The notes beneath the pieces are model-generated. The model did not search any database. It worked only from the letters and a program-made list of their open reading frames with translations, and was not told where the DNA came from. The translations under genes were made by a program, and so were the position numbers. Shown in pieces: positions 35,502-47,706 of a stretch of DNA of 64,000 nt. The stretch is from Brachycybe producta. Lineage: Eukaryota > Arthropoda > Diplopoda > Playtdesmida > Andrognathidae. The stretch spans positions 6,343,413 to 6,407,412 of the forward strand of contig JAUPFP010000004.1 of NCBI GenBank assembly GCA_036925085.1, read 5' to 3'. The first letter of the stretch is position 1, and the number at the start of each line of letters is the position of its first letter.

Positions 35502-35576
35502 TATTTCTGATAAGTTAAAAATAACCTTCATGTACGGGCTTGTCGTACATGAAGGTTGGTTTTAACTTTTAAGAAA
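35502..35576. ncRNA. Compact 75-nt hairpin (pre-miRNA-like or minimal MITE)
   Basis: AAGTTAAAA then AACCTTCATGTACG (to 35536) and CGTACATGAAGGTT then TTTTAACTT (35544-35568) form a nearly perfect stem around a 7-base loop (GGCTTGT). The innermost 14 bp pair perfectly, and the stem extends outward through ATTTCT/AGAAAT to about 75 nt in all. Stem and loop size suit a microRNA precursor, but so would a tiny palindromic transposon scrap. Nothing in the sequence proves transcription. Confidence 0.3.
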
Positions 35577-36407
35577 TAAAATTCACCACGTTATGCAGAA
35601 ATGTACTACGACCTGCAAGCAGCAATAAATACGTGACGTCTTTAGACTTTATTAATTAATTATCAACAGATAGATGTTAATTCATATAAAACAATAAAAT
35701 TCAAAGTCATGAAAATTCCTTGCAAAATGGACTTAGAAAAATACAAATGAATTCAAACAGCTGAAATTCGACCAGCACATCTAGCTCTTATTCGTTGTCT
35801 GCCTTAAGGTTTCCATTACCGGTCACTTTATAGCATTACCGGTTTTTCGGTAATGCAGCGTTACCGAAACCGGTGATACTGGTAAATTTCGGTAATGAAG
35901 CAAAAACTTTAATAAGTACTGTAAAAAAAACCCTCAAAAATTGAAAAAAGGAAATTCCCATGTTAAAAAAAATTTAAATCAGGTATATTTGATATATTTA
36001 AAATTTAACAAAATTCTCTATTATTAAATGAAAATTCATGCATGACAGACAAGGTGATCAATCAGTTTATCCACCAGTCAAGCACGCACAATATTATAAG
36101 AAATTCATTTCATGAAAAAGAAAATTGATTTTTTTAAAAAAAAGTGTGAAAAATTGTAAAAAAAAAAAATTAAGTTAAAATGTGATTTAAATAACTTGAC
36201 TTTTATGATGTTGCCAATTTTTTTGATTTAATTCGCACTAATATTATTGGGGAAAAAAACATTAAATCGATTTTAATCACAAATTTAAATCAATTTCATC
36301 AATCCACTCTTGATTGTAATACAGAATTTTCTTTACTATATTTATTAATGGAATAATGTGTAATAAACAGTTTTAATGTTCAAAATTCAACATTAAAGCT
36401 AGGAGTT
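35577..36407. other. AT-rich DNA with a cluster of TACCGGT-type motifs
   Basis: Between 35808 and 35905 the motifs ATTACCGGT, CGGTAATG and GTTACCGAAACCGGT repeat in both orientations, resembling the end of a hAT-like element rich in ACCGGT. No matching opposite terminus was found. The rest is featureless. Confidence 0.4.
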
Positions 36408-36578
36408 GAGTACACAATCAACTTTTCTGTTTGTCCAACTATTGAACAAATAGATATCAGAACGCTTAAGTTCAATTGCGGGTGAACAAGTCGGCTTAGT
36501 GTGCGCACCTCCATTCAACTAAATGGTTTCCATTTCTTCGTCCGATAGTTGGACAACTAAAAAGTTGTTGATGTGCTC
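36408..36578. mobile_element. 171-bp MITE-like inverted repeat
   Basis: GAGTACACAATCAACTTTTC, followed by GTTTGTCCAACTATTG at the left, is mirrored by CGATAGTTGGACAACT and AAAAAGTTGTTGATGTGCTC at the right. The arms are about 37 bp with few mismatches. No clear target duplication was seen. Confidence 0.65.
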
Positions 36579-37267
36579 CCGCCTCTCTAAAAAAAAAAGA
36601 CGTTTGGTTGTTAAGAAGAAGAAAAAGAAAAAAAAAACTGTGAGAAAATAAGAAGCAGCAACCGTTTTTTTTTTCAAATTAGATTAGACAATATGCAAAG
36701 GCAGCTGCAATTGGCAAGAATTATTCATATTATTTTATGCAAATTGATAGAAACATATTGCAAAGCTGTTTGCATAACATTATAGAAAGTTGAACTCCAT
36801 TAGAAATTCATAGAAGCAGACTTCTCAGGTAATTATTATGAAGCTATAGGCTTATTTTTTAATGTGACTCGAAGATTAAATCTTGATTTTTTTAAATATA
36901 TATATAAGAAGAAAGAAAAAAAAAAATGCGAAAGTATCCTCTCTCTGCATTAATGCAGTGCTATTTTATTTTATTTTCTCTCTCTCTTTACAATATGTGT
37001 ATATGGAAGAATATTTAGAAATGATTATATTATTATTCCAATAAAATGTCTGCATGTCAAGAGTTAAAGATTAGATGCTTTGCAAAATTTGACAGAAGTT
37101 TGTTTCTCTGCACTTTTTCAAACTGAAACTGATTAAAAAAAAATCATCTTTATAAAGAAAGAGAAGAAAAAAAAAGTTGATACATACATTAATAATAAGC
37201 ATCTTACTAAATTACTACCTGATTCATTATAAATTCAGCAGGCAATATAAAGTTTATAAGCTTTAGG

Positions 37268-37269
<2 letters not shown>
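36579..37269. other. AT-rich DNA, nothing recognised
   Basis: No supported feature. Confidence 0.5.
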
Positions 37270-37344
<75 letters not shown>

Positions 37345-37364
37345 TCTCTCTTTCTCTCTCTCTC
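37270..37364. repeat. (CT)n microsatellite
   Basis: About 95 bp of CT dinucleotides with two small interruptions, ending CTCTCAG. The final CAG mimics a splice acceptor but no open exon follows. Confidence 0.95.
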
Positions 37365-39363
37365 AGAAAATTAATAATGGAAATGATGTGATGTGATGCG
37401 ATGCGATGCTTTCTTATTGATAAAAGTGCATTGATATGAAATGAATTAAAAAATAAGCTTATAGTATGTATGTCAATTTGCATATTTCATATTAAGTAAT
37501 CTTAGGTTGCAATTGCATGTCTTTTGCAGTTGCAGTCTTAGTTTTTCTTTTATTATTTTCTTGCACCTTATTTGGCCTGAATTCAAAAGGAAAACTTGGC
37601 ACTTGAACTGGGTTCGGACACAATGAGTACTCAATGAAAAGGTTTTTTTGTTGTTGAAATCTTGTTCAGAGGGTTCAAGTGAAGCTGAAGTTTTTATTTT
37701 GTTCTTTTAACATTTTTCCCATTATGATGAAGGGGGTACCCTTCTTATGAGAAGGCCAATGACGAACTAACAATATTGCCAACCGTTGGAGTTTATGTAA
37801 AAATGTTGGCCTAATGATCCGGCCTGTGTTATGTTTGGCAATTCGTTGGTCTCACTAATGGCTTTACTTGTTGATCCCAAAGATAGCTGAGCCTGTTACC
37901 AACGACTGATATTATGCTTTTTGGGGTCATTTGTAAGTGGGCCATATGTATTTTTGCAACATTGGGCCACCAAGTGCTGAGCCAATAGATTGTTGCCAAC
38001 TGCCAATGTTTAACCAACTGTCATTTCTGCAGTTGCGTTTGAGTTGTGGCACTAATTACATTTGTTATCCTATCACAAAGAGTGAGTACAGGGTGAGATT
38101 GTGTGTTCCTTTCAGTTGCATTTTACATATTGTTTATCTTATTTATAAGTGATTACACATTGAAACTGGACAAGGCTTTTTATGAACACCCTGTCTTCAA
38201 TATTACCTTCTCACGTATTTAAGTCATAGTTAGCCAGAGAACGAGGATGATTAATTTGACTTTTTTTACAACAAGTATGGCATTGTAAAATACATTCCAC
38301 AATGCCAACAACTAACTGCAACTGGGCTGTTTTCATGTGCCTGGAGTTAGCATGTGCAGTAGTAGATAAAAAAAAAGTAAAACACTCATTAATATGTTGT
38401 ATATTAATTGCAGTGGTATATATTAACCAGATGCCTTCAGATCTCTAAAATATATATCATTTTATTGGTTAGAATATAATATTTAAATGTATTGCCTATG
38501 AAGACCATCACTTATTTGCTGGTCACCCTAATTTACTGTCAAAAATATTATATATGCTCTTTCATAGAACAAAACTCTTTAATATTTTTTCTTCTTTCTA
38601 ATGTCCATTTTTATGTGCAATAGAATTGCTGAGCATTTACTGTTAAATGACAATAAATATTTCAGAAGAGCAACTTGGAGCCTTCAAGTTAGAAATTTCA
38701 TACGAATTAGAATTGAAAGAGAAGGCCCTCCACCAATAAACATTCTCATATATACTTAATTAGGCCATGTTCTCGAGAAAAAAAAGACTTGTGAAAAGAG
38801 GTGGCAAATATTTGTGGGCCAAGGTAATAAGCCTTCCACATTAGAGAAAGAGAGAATGAGAGAGAGACTCTTTACTCTACAACCACCAAAACTCTTTTCT
38901 TCTTCTTGATCCTTCTTAAAAGATCCTTTTTCCTATACTAGCTGCGTCTATTTCTTAAGGTTTTTTGTCCAAAGTTTTCTAATCTCTCTTAGAAAACGGC
39001 TTAATTTTCGATTTTCTTCCCACATCTCCACCCATTTTATTGCCACATAAATCATGTCTTTTCATATTGGAAGCAATCTTTATACCGATTATCAATAAAA
39101 TACTTGCTTCATGAAGAGAGAGAGAGTGTGTAAATAGAGCTATTGCCAGTATTTGTATGTGTGTGTTCATGCTTTTTTCCACTATGTGCTCTTGTTATTG
39201 TGTGCTCTTTGGATGTGTGTGGATGTGGAAGGATGTTTTAAAGAGAACTTCAAGCAACACAGAAAGCATTTCTAAACAAAAATAACTAATATTAAGATAA
39301 ACAAAAACTTCTTTCTAAAGTCAGTCGAATCAAAATAAAAAGATACTTTTACATTTTTAGCAT
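37365..39363. other. AT-rich DNA, nothing recognised
   Basis: Several short frames (for example 37829-38152) with no family resemblance. A TTGTTGCCAAC-rich patch near 37770-38010 may be an old repeat. Confidence 0.45.
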
Positions 39364-39371
39364 CACTTAGG

Positions 39372-39654
39372 CAGGCCCGGATTAGCTATTGGGCTGCAGT
39401 CCAGGGCCCCGAATTTTGAGGGGCCTCCAAAATTGTGAATATTTTTTTAATGACTAATTACTGTAAATCGACAATTTGTTGCAAATGTTCAAAGAAGTAC
39501 ATTATCGTCACAGTTGTCAACTCCTAATGATGTGAAAATAACTGAAAGTCTGAAAGAGAAAACCAATACTAGTAAGTAGGGTTTAAGTCATTTATGGAAG
39601 TAGCTCTCATATATACATTAGCCCAGGGCCCACATGTTGGCTGATCCGGCCCTG
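39372..39654. mobile_element. hAT-type MITE with perfect 8-bp target duplication
   Basis: A 283-bp element starting CAGGCCCGGATTAGC and ending GCTGATCCGGCCCTG, which are inverted near-copies with the CAG-type terminus of hAT elements. CACTTAGG flanks it on both sides (39364-39371 and 39655-39662), the 8-bp duplication made by hAT transposases. Subterminal CAGGGCCC motifs are also inverted. It has no coding capacity. Confidence 0.9.
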
Positions 39655-39662
39655 CACTTAGG

Positions 39663-39881
39663 GTCCTTATCGTGAGAGGCAGTTGTCTGTTTAATATTAA
39701 GTTAAAAAAATAGGAAACAACCAAGTAATTATATTAATTATAAGAGTTTATATTCTTAATTCCTAAAAAAACGTATAATTTACAATCTACAGGTACGTAC
39801 ACTGTTATACATTACAGTGTTTAAAAAACTATATGACTTTTTTTTATATTTTGCAGCCTGCTGTGAGAGCACAGTTGCGAT
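39663..39881. other. AT-rich DNA, nothing recognised
   Basis: No supported feature. Confidence 0.4.
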
Positions 39882-40054
39882 GGAACACATAGACTACTTT
39901 TGGTGGTCAATTTCGACACCGAATTGAAGTCGGGTTGTTGCCAAAACCGACTACTTCGAATATTTCTATAAAAAAGGACATTACAACCACAGCCCCAACC
40001 GCCTTTAACTTCATTTTGCAGTCGATATCGACTACCAAACGTGGTCTGTGTGCC
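39882..40054. mobile_element. 173-bp MITE-like inverted repeat
   Basis: GGAACACATAGACTACTTTT and GGTGGTCAATTTCGAC at the left pair with GTCGATATCGACTACC and AAACGTGGTCTGTGTGCC at the right. The arms are about 50 bp with scattered mismatches. No target duplication was confirmed. Confidence 0.6.
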
Positions 40055-42954
40055 AAGGTTCGTATTGTTGACTTAGTGGACTATAATCTGTTTTATTTTT
40101 AAACTTCCATTGTGACAGTTGCAGTGTAAAAAAATGTGTTTCTATGGTCTCGTCTGTCGGCCACAGTTTGAAAAACACTGTTTTAAATTGTATATATTAA
40201 AATAAGTAGTGAAAATGTGATGGTCATGGAAAAAAGAACAATCAGATTCTGCTGGTCCTAGCTGGAACCATCACCCACTCTCTCAGCCAAGGTGGTTGGC
40301 CTTATTGCTGACACCACTCCTCAGGTGATATATACCTTCTAGACTATAAGGTAAACAGAAGAAGAAAAAAAAAACACCTAGAAAGGCGAAGTGTGCAAAT
40401 TAGCACACCTGCCCTCTAGCAATGGGGGCTAGGTTTAGGTTTTTGTTGTGGGTGATGGGGTGTCACCTTTTGAGCCGGCCCTGAGTGCCCTGAATACCAT
40501 TAGCTCGTTTTCAGCTTATACAAAATTCAATTATAAGCAAATAACTGTGTTAAAACATTTGCCTTTGAAACTTGATGTGTGCTTGAGGGGAGATGGCAGA
40601 TAAAATTTTCTTTTAAATAAAATCAATATACAGTAGTTCAGTAAGGATCCATTATGATACATTATGTCTGAGAACTAACGCCCAAGTCTACTTGAATATA
40701 TCAAAAATTGCAAATAATTCATACATCTGAAACTTATGTCAAAATCTAGCTAAATGTTGAAAAAATGAAATAAATTGGTTTCGTAATTAAAATAGTTGTT
40801 TCATTGAAAAAATGTAAAGTTTAAAATAAAATTTTGTTCTTCAAACATTTTTTTTTCAATTTTGAATTTAAAAGGAATCCAATAATTTTTTTAAATTATT
40901 TGCTAAATTAATTTTGTTATAGATGTTCTGTTTGATGGTTGCTAACAATCAACTTTAAATGTCTGGCAATTGTAATTTCTGAGGTATTTAATTTTAAAGG
41001 ATTTAGAGCTCTGTACCATTGTTTATACTTTGGTAATTGATTAGGAGGATATTGCTTCTGGAGGAAATATTCTATTAGTGTATAAAATGCCATAATATTC
41101 AGAAAAAAAGGTAAAAAAAACAAACAAAAATTGATTATGTAGCCGTGCATTGCATTATTCTGGAAATATTTTCTTATTTAAACTTTTTTTTCTCCATTTT
41201 TTTTTAACTTGCAACTATTTTTTGGGGGGAAGGGGGGTTTTGACAGTGAACCATTAGTTTTAATCAAATTGGATGAGTGATGACCCTGCAAAAAAACATT
41301 AATAATTCAAAACTTTGATATTCTCTATACATACATGTATATGCGATTACAATATTTCCCATATGAAAACATAGTTATCTTTGCATATTATCAAGTATCT
41401 TTACCTGCATGAGAGTTGGTTTTGTGACGTCATTGCAACAACAACAATAATGAAATTTAAATCACCACCACCACCACCATCATCATCAACATATGCTCCT
41501 ATCATCAGTAGTAATAAAGCAAAAACAGCTTCCATTCTATTTATCTATCTATACATGTATGTAGTAGAGAAGGCTACTACTTTTAATGTTGAGAAGAGTG
41601 TGTCATGCTTAATTGATGTTAAGTGCCAGTTGGACTGCATTATTGAGAGCTGAAATGTTCAGTGATAAAAAAAATGATTGTCAGTATTTTATCATTTTGG
41701 CTTATAGGCATGTTTCCGTAACCCGTGGCATCCTTTACAAAAATTGTTTTTAACAAGTTTTATTTAGTAGGTGTTGGGAGGCTGTTTATACCTCGCTAGA
41801 GTGCAAAATCAGTCATTGTGCAAATTCACGAGGCGATGTGCAGTGCGGCCAATTTGGTAGGAAGTGTAGAAGTATTCAGTGCTTGAAGTGGCTCGAGTAA
41901 ATTGCGGCTCATTTCAAAATTTTATTAAGAGCCTGGCCATTCCAGAGTTTCACGTGCCATGAGACATGGTCAAGGTAGTGGGTTCAAAAGTTGCCTAAAT
42001 GGCTCTAGCAACTAAACGGCAATTAGAAACATCTTGAATTTACCTTAATGTCTGTAGAACATATTAAGAAATACGTCCAATTTTTCTTTAAAGCTGAAAG
42101 ATGATTTTGTAAAATCATTTTTTTAAAATCATTTTTAAAATTTGCCTTTTTGAAGTCAATGGTCTTTAACATGCGTCAGGCAGATTAGCATAATTCAAAT
42201 TTGTGCAAAATAAAAACCATTTAAATATTGCAAGAAAACAACGATATTAATACCTAGACACAATACTCAAGAAGTGATTGCAACTTCAATTATTGTTAAA
42301 AATTCAATTTAAGACACCAAAGGTGGCTAGAATCGAGACCATGTTTTAGAGACATACAATTTCACGTAACATTGTGTCTATGGAGTCATGCAGCATATGC
42401 ACGTTGGATTGTGTAGGCTTTTAATTGATTAAAAAAGTTAATTATTTATTTGAAGAAAAAAAAAGAAATTGGCCTAGTTTTGGCATGAATTGTACCTCAT
42501 ACGTGACAAGCTCTTCCAGTTGCTTCAGAAGTGATTAGGAATTGAACGCACCCAGTGTTAAAATAGGATCGGAAAATGTGATGGGAAAATCTTACGTGAT
42601 GTCGGTCTTGCATGGTTGTGGTAGATGACGAGAACGTGTGAAAATGTTAATTCTGTATTTATTCATTTAAGGCTTGTTGACGTCGTTTTATTATCACTAA
42701 TATCTTATTAGTAAGATGTGAAAGTGTACACGCAGCTGTAGGCTTAGCGTGGGCTTTATAACAGCCATTTATTCTTGATAATGCCAATTTTTATTTGCCT
42801 GAATTGTAATTCAATTCAACTCAGTACACCTGCAATCAGCTTAAAAGCCATGTGGCAGAGGGGGATTGCTCCCGATCACAAATGATTGTCATTTAGGTAA
42901 AACAAGACATCATTGTTAAATTGAAATTGTCCTAACAAAGAACTGTCAACTAGA
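40055..42954. other. AT-rich DNA, nothing recognised; small (CCA)/(ATC) tract
   Basis: A CCA/ATC trinucleotide tract lies at about 41463-41490, and a short GTGTGCAAATTAGCACAC palindrome at about 40390. No coding signal was seen. Confidence 0.45.
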
Positions 42955-43420
42955 AGAGAATCCCATAGTCTAGTAACATTTGGAGGAAAAACGACCAAAA
43001 ATAGGCATCCGTTCTAGTCATTAATTCTTTTAAAGTTTTTGAATGCCCTTGTCTTCTCTTACGAGGATGTGTTTTCAATAAGTCATTAAGTAGGGCAATA
43101 TTTTCATCTGCCAGTAAACGTCCGAAAAGGGCAAGGCTTTGGTCATTTCTTCTTGCTGCTAATGATTCTCATTTTAATTCCTGAAGCATAAAAGATACAC
43201 TTCCTTTCACAAATCTTGCAGCCGTATGCTGTACAATTTCTATTTCGTGCTTTAAGTTACTTCTAAATGGGCTCCAAATTGGGGAACAATATTCTAATAT
43301 AGGTTTGACTAAGGTAAAATAACAGAACTCTTTTACATTTTTTTTACAATGTTTAAGGGTGTGTTGGAGAAAATGCAACCTGTGGTTAGCTTTACTAACT
43401 GCATCTTTCCAAAGCATGTC
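42955..43420 (-). pseudogene. LINE (Jockey/CR1-like) RT C-terminal remnant
   Basis: On the minus strand an open stretch (43169-43417) reads KANHRLHFLQHTLKHC, FCYFTLVKPILEYCSPIWSP and EIEIVQHTAARFVKG, the thumb-side motifs that follow the reverse transcriptase core in Jockey/CR1-like LINEs. After a stop it continues ESLAARRNDQSLALFGRLL, and near 42960-43030 TRTDAYFWSFF and a TRLWDSL box in a shifted frame, which is the normal 3' end of these ORF2 proteins. The order matches 8262-8767. It is 5'-truncated and carries stops and a frameshift. Confidence 0.85.
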
Positions 43421-43497
43421 GTTTGATTAACATGGGTTAGCGGAACATCCCCCGTTGTGTATGACCTTGCCCTGCAAGGTGGCCACTTTAAAAAAAA

Positions 43498-43702
43498 AAC
43501 ATAAGTTTTTTAGAAACTAGAATAGTTGGTTTTTATGCTGAAATTTTTTTTTCAGGATAATGTTTTTTTTTTAAAACAAACGTTTGAAAATGATCCGTTT
43601 TCACAATTTTTTTAAATTGTACTATAAAAAGTTTAAAAGTTTAAAAAAAATACCATAAAATTATTTTATTATTATCAAGTACTACTCTAGTTTTTAACAA
43701 AC
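43498..43702. mobile_element. MITE with TTTTAGAAACTAG ends, copy 1
   Basis: The left end TTTTTTAGAAACTAGAATAG and right end GTACTACTCTAGTTTTTAAC are inverted near-copies, and the interior is almost all A and T. The same end sequence occurs at 49843-49990 (both ends), 53702-53747 (collapsed), and singly near 801, 24308, 45880 and 51388. Confidence 0.6.
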
Positions 43703-43737
43703 TTAGAATGTATTTTTTTCTTCCTTAAGGATGTTTA

Positions 43738-44187
43738 TTAAAACATTTCTAATGAAATATGCAAATTGTTTCTAAAGAATCGCTGAAACGTTTTAGCACA
43801 TTGTCTAGTAATTATGTAGATTATCACATTTTCTACTTTAGCGGTGACATCAGTAGCAACTTCAGTAAATTCTATTAAATAATCAGCGCATTCATTAATT
43901 ATGATTGTACATGATATAAGCATATGTAGGCCACAGACACCATAACCCATACACATACAGTACATATACATAAGAATAAACACATTATATGCACATGATG
44001 CACATTGTTTGTTGTTCATACAAGCTAAAAATGTGTTCACAAGAAAAATACTGTATATGATTGAGGTCATCATTGCATTCAACTGTGAACGATTCATCCT
44101 GAAAACACTTTTCCTATATGTCCCTAGAGTAGTGGATGGAAAATCTTTGCTCATTACTGATGAGAGAGAGCATGTACACTTAGCCAA
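43738..44187 (-). pseudogene. 149-codon open frame, faint GPCR TM6-TM7 resemblance
   Basis: This is one of the longest open frames of the window. Two hydrophobic stretches (residues about 42-58 and 72-97) precede a segment (residues about 97-137) reading INECADYLIEFTEVATDV then ENVIIYIITRQCAKTFQRFF. Spacing and residues faintly resemble TM7 and the start of helix 8 in rhodopsin-like peptide receptors (a hydrophobic run, then N-x-x-IY, then basic and aromatic residues). There is no NPxxY, no upstream TM1-TM5 and no splice context. It could equally be a chance frame in AT-rich DNA. I give the family only as a possibility. Confidence 0.18.
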
Positions 44188-44752
44188 TTAGTTTACTTTG
44201 AATCTAAGTCAAAGACATTGTTTGCTCTTTTCCTAAATGGAAGTCCTTTCTTTTTCTTTTCTCTCCCCCTCCTCCTCCCTTCACCCAAAGTCTTAATTGA
44301 TTTATATTGTTTTGGCCCGTTTCTATTACAAAACATGCTTAGTCTTAAACTACTTAAAGAGACCTTAATTTCAAGTCGTTAGTAGGGAAGTTATAACAAA
44401 TATAAATTCGTTTTGTTTCAATTTGAGGTGTATTTTTTTTCCTTTTCTTAGAAAGGAGGCTAGATGAGTGTATTCGATTAGACTGGTTTTTAGCATGCTA
44501 GGCTACTGGCGACCACCTAGGTTTTAGTCTGAAGGTCAAAGGTCTTATGGCAATCAGCATGAAAGAAAAATATATGGCACAATATTGGTGGCCAACTTCT
44601 TCAGGCAACACTAGTTTGCCAGTTATTATCAAGGCTGTGATGAAACTACATTTAAATCTACCATCAAATTGATAGTTTTTTTAGCTTAGCATATGCAACA
44701 TCACTATTTTAATTTTCAGCCAAAATGGAGTGATTTTTGGTGCGCGCTTTGC
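44188..44752. other. AT-rich DNA, nothing recognised
   Basis: No supported feature. Confidence 0.45.
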
Positions 44753-45050
44753 CAGTGATCTCCAACGTGGGTTGCACGCCGCACCCCTTGGTGTGCGTGA
44801 GATGGTACATGGGGGTGTCAGAGATTTTCAATCAATTGATTAATTTTATTGATAATTGTGCGAGTAATTTACGAGAAAACAGTCAATTTTTTGTAGACTT
44901 CTTCTACGTTAAAGTGTCTTCTGCAACAGAAAGAGTTCACTAAACTAGAATACGGTGGCTGTCAAGTAGCCATTTATTTATTCCAGGGTTGCGTGCTCCA
45001 TTTTTTTTACTAAGTTGGGGTGCACGACCCACAATGTTTGGAGACCACTG
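44753..45050. mobile_element. hAT-type MITE, older copy
   Basis: The left end CAGTGATCTCCAACGTGGG and right end CAATGTTTGGAGACCACTG are inverted near-copies of a well-known hAT terminus type, with GGTTGCACGCCG against GGTGCACGACCC just inside. The flanking octamers CGCTTTGC and CGGTGGGC agree at 5 of 8 positions, consistent with an eroded 8-bp duplication. A 68-codon plus frame (44737-44943) lies inside and is incidental. Confidence 0.75.
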
Positions 45051-47311
45051 CGGTGGGCTAACAGCTATTACCTAGATACCTACGCATGTTTACCCTAAAA
45101 GACAATTCAAATGAATTATTTTGAGTTTCCAGACAGTTGCAGTTTTTTTTTCTCTCTAGGCGTCACTTTTTTTTATTCTTAAAAAAAAAGTAAATTAAAG
45201 AAGACACTTCACAAAAAAAATGATTCTAGACCTGCATCGGATTTTTTTTCTTGTATAGTATTGTGTTTTTTTTTTCAATCAAGTCTCTATACCAAGGTTA
45301 CTTGTCTAGAATGTGGATGAAACTGTGGGTTCTAATCATGAATCACAGCAACCAGATGGCATTTCCCCAAAGCCTAACATAAAATGTGAAATATAACATA
45401 ACTGAATTTGATAAATTGATCTGTTATACATGTTGGAGCCCTATGTCTAATAAATGTAAGAAATTGCAGTTGCATAAAAGTAACAAGCAAATTTCTTTTT
45501 CTTCTTCTTATTTCTGTAATATTGTTACGAACAAAATGGAGAATCAGACATTCCACGGACTCTCTAGCCAATGTGCAAATGTCAACATTTTAATAGTAGG
45601 CCTATATGGATGAGATATTTAAAGCTTAGAACTTTCTAGTCCTAGTTTTTTTTTAAATAAAAACTTAGAATGTAAAGGAGAAATTGAAATTATAATAAAT
45701 AGTAGAAAAGTGTAGTATTATTTATATTTATATCTTCAAAAATAAGCGTTTATGACTATTTTTTAAATGACCCAAGTTTGCTAATATGTTTACTTTAATT
45801 TTTTTTCTAACTTGACATAAAAAGTGATTTTGAATTTGATTGTCAACATGAAAAAACCTTTTAGCTTGTTTCAGATTGACTGTTCTAGTTTCTAAAACAT
45901 TTTTATAAAAGTTGTTTATGAATGGCTACAGCAATTAACGTTTTTGAGTAAGACATACGACAACCTTAACAAAAAATGCTGCAACCAATCTCATATTGCA
46001 GTTCTAGACAATATACAAAATGTCTTAAAAACGAGTTTCGTCAATATGAAGATGAGATAAATATTCAGATCAGATATTTTGCACCATTTTCTGAAACGCT
46101 GTTAAGTGAAAAAGATTTATTACCGAATTGGTGATTTTACTAAAAATGACTAGTAAGTCCGTGGACTGACTGATTTTTTCACTTTGGCAGTAACACATAC
46201 TAACTCAAAAAAGAGTTATATGTTTAACATGTCAAATGAATGAGTGGAAATCAATATTTACATTTGTCATTTTGTTCATTTGTAATTGTTTAACAAGAAC
46301 AAAATATAAGAAATGACAACATAGGTGAAAATCTATTCAATTTATATATTTTTTGTGTGTTTGTGTGCAGAACTTGTACTATTAATCTCTCATAGATTCA
46401 AACCCAAATGTCATATAAACAATACTAAATAGTAGATTCTGAAGTACAATTTCGTGCGGAAATAAATTATGTTATTATAGTGAAAACACTTATTTTTTGT
46501 TGTCTGAACATTGCTGTTTTTTTTTGTATGTGCGAACATTTTTTTCTTCTTCTTATTCTTCTTCTTCTGTAAATATTGCAATAGTAAAATACTTTTACTT
46601 GTAAAAAAAAAAATAGAAATCACCACAAACTAATCTTGTTAGGAATGTAACACAAGAAAATGGACAAAGAATTTACTACTGTCTGTGTGCTTGAAACTTC
46701 AATAACAACGAGAAAACAAAAGACAAAATCTTAGAACAACATAACAATAAACACTCTAACATATTACATTTGTTGTCACAAAAAATAATTACATGTACAT
46801 GAACAGGGTTTTTTATTTTACTTTTTTATTATTATATATAAAAGAAAGATTTAATCAACTTTAGCAATCTAGAAATATTACAAGAACTTTATTCTATGAT
46901 TATCTGGTAAAAAAAATAACTGAATTTGTAGCATAGAAATCAGATTAATTTCATTTTGTCTGGTGGAAAAAAACCCTCGTTTTGTAATGAATTTCATGTT
47001 AATACAATAGATGCTATCAGTGATTGCCTCCGTGCAGGGATTCAGCTACAGAAAGGTAAATGGCCGCAAAATGTGAAAAAAACCAACAAAAATATATTAC
47101 CATTATGGATCCTGTGAAGTTAATACATTTTAGAAGCGAATTTAAGACGAAGTTGCCACTACAAGATGTACAAATGAACAAGAAGATATTAATTTAACTT
47201 TTAATTAATTATTATGATGCGTTTCAGCAGCATCACATGAAGAAACTAAGACGAGTTCACGAATCATCTTCAGAATAATAATTTCATGTAGATAATCTTT
47301 AAAAACAAACT
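45051..47311. other. AT-rich DNA, nothing recognised
   Basis: An isolated TTTCTAAAAC MITE end of the TTTTAGAAACTAG family lies near 45885-45900. Short frames only. Confidence 0.45.
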
Positions 47312-47319
47312 TTTTATGG

Positions 47320-47698
47320 CCAGCATGTCAAACTCAAAGGCTAATATGGGCCAAATAAATAAGGTCTTAGTTTACGTGAGCCGCAAAAAAACAAAAACTT
47401 CAATTTTTATAGAAACGTATAGGTTTATTTAGAAAAGTGCACAGTATAAAAAAGAACAAGGACAACGTTAAAATTTAATGTTTTCTTCCAGGAAGAAAAC
47501 ATTAAATTTACCGGTGTTTTTGTCCTTGTTTTTCTTCCTGTGACACTTGGCGTCTCTCTTCTCTGCTACAATCTTTCCTACTTCGGAAGCAAATCGTTGT
47601 TTGCAGTGTTTACTTTCAAAAATGACCCAAAACTGACCCATCTGACAGGGGCTGGGCCGCAAAGATATGCGTAGTGGGCCGCGAATTTGACATGCTTG
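47320..47698. mobile_element. hAT-type MITE (TGTCAAAC end) with perfect 8-bp duplication
   Basis: A 379-bp element with ends CCAGCATGTCAAACTC and, inverted, CAAGCATGTCAAATTC. TTTTATGG stands on both sides (47312-47319, 47699-47706), an exact 8-bp hAT target duplication. The subterminal GGGCCGC/GAGCCGC motifs are inverted too. An internal palindrome, TTTAATGTTTTCTTCC against GGAAGAAAACATTAAA, lies at about 47475-47507. A truncated relative sits at 33882-34114. A minus frame (47468-47662) spans most of it but resembles no known protein. Confidence 0.9.
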
Positions 47699-47706
47699 TT
47701 TTATGG

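Noticed and set aside
37270-37364. (CT)n tract ending in CAG as a splice acceptor
   Set aside because: No open reading frame of useful length follows in any phase.
47468-47662. Minus frame in the hAT MITE, repeated in the copy at 33943-34134, as a small gene family
   Set aside because: The shared peptide is explained by nucleotide homology between two MITE copies, with different frame boundaries and no known protein match recognised.
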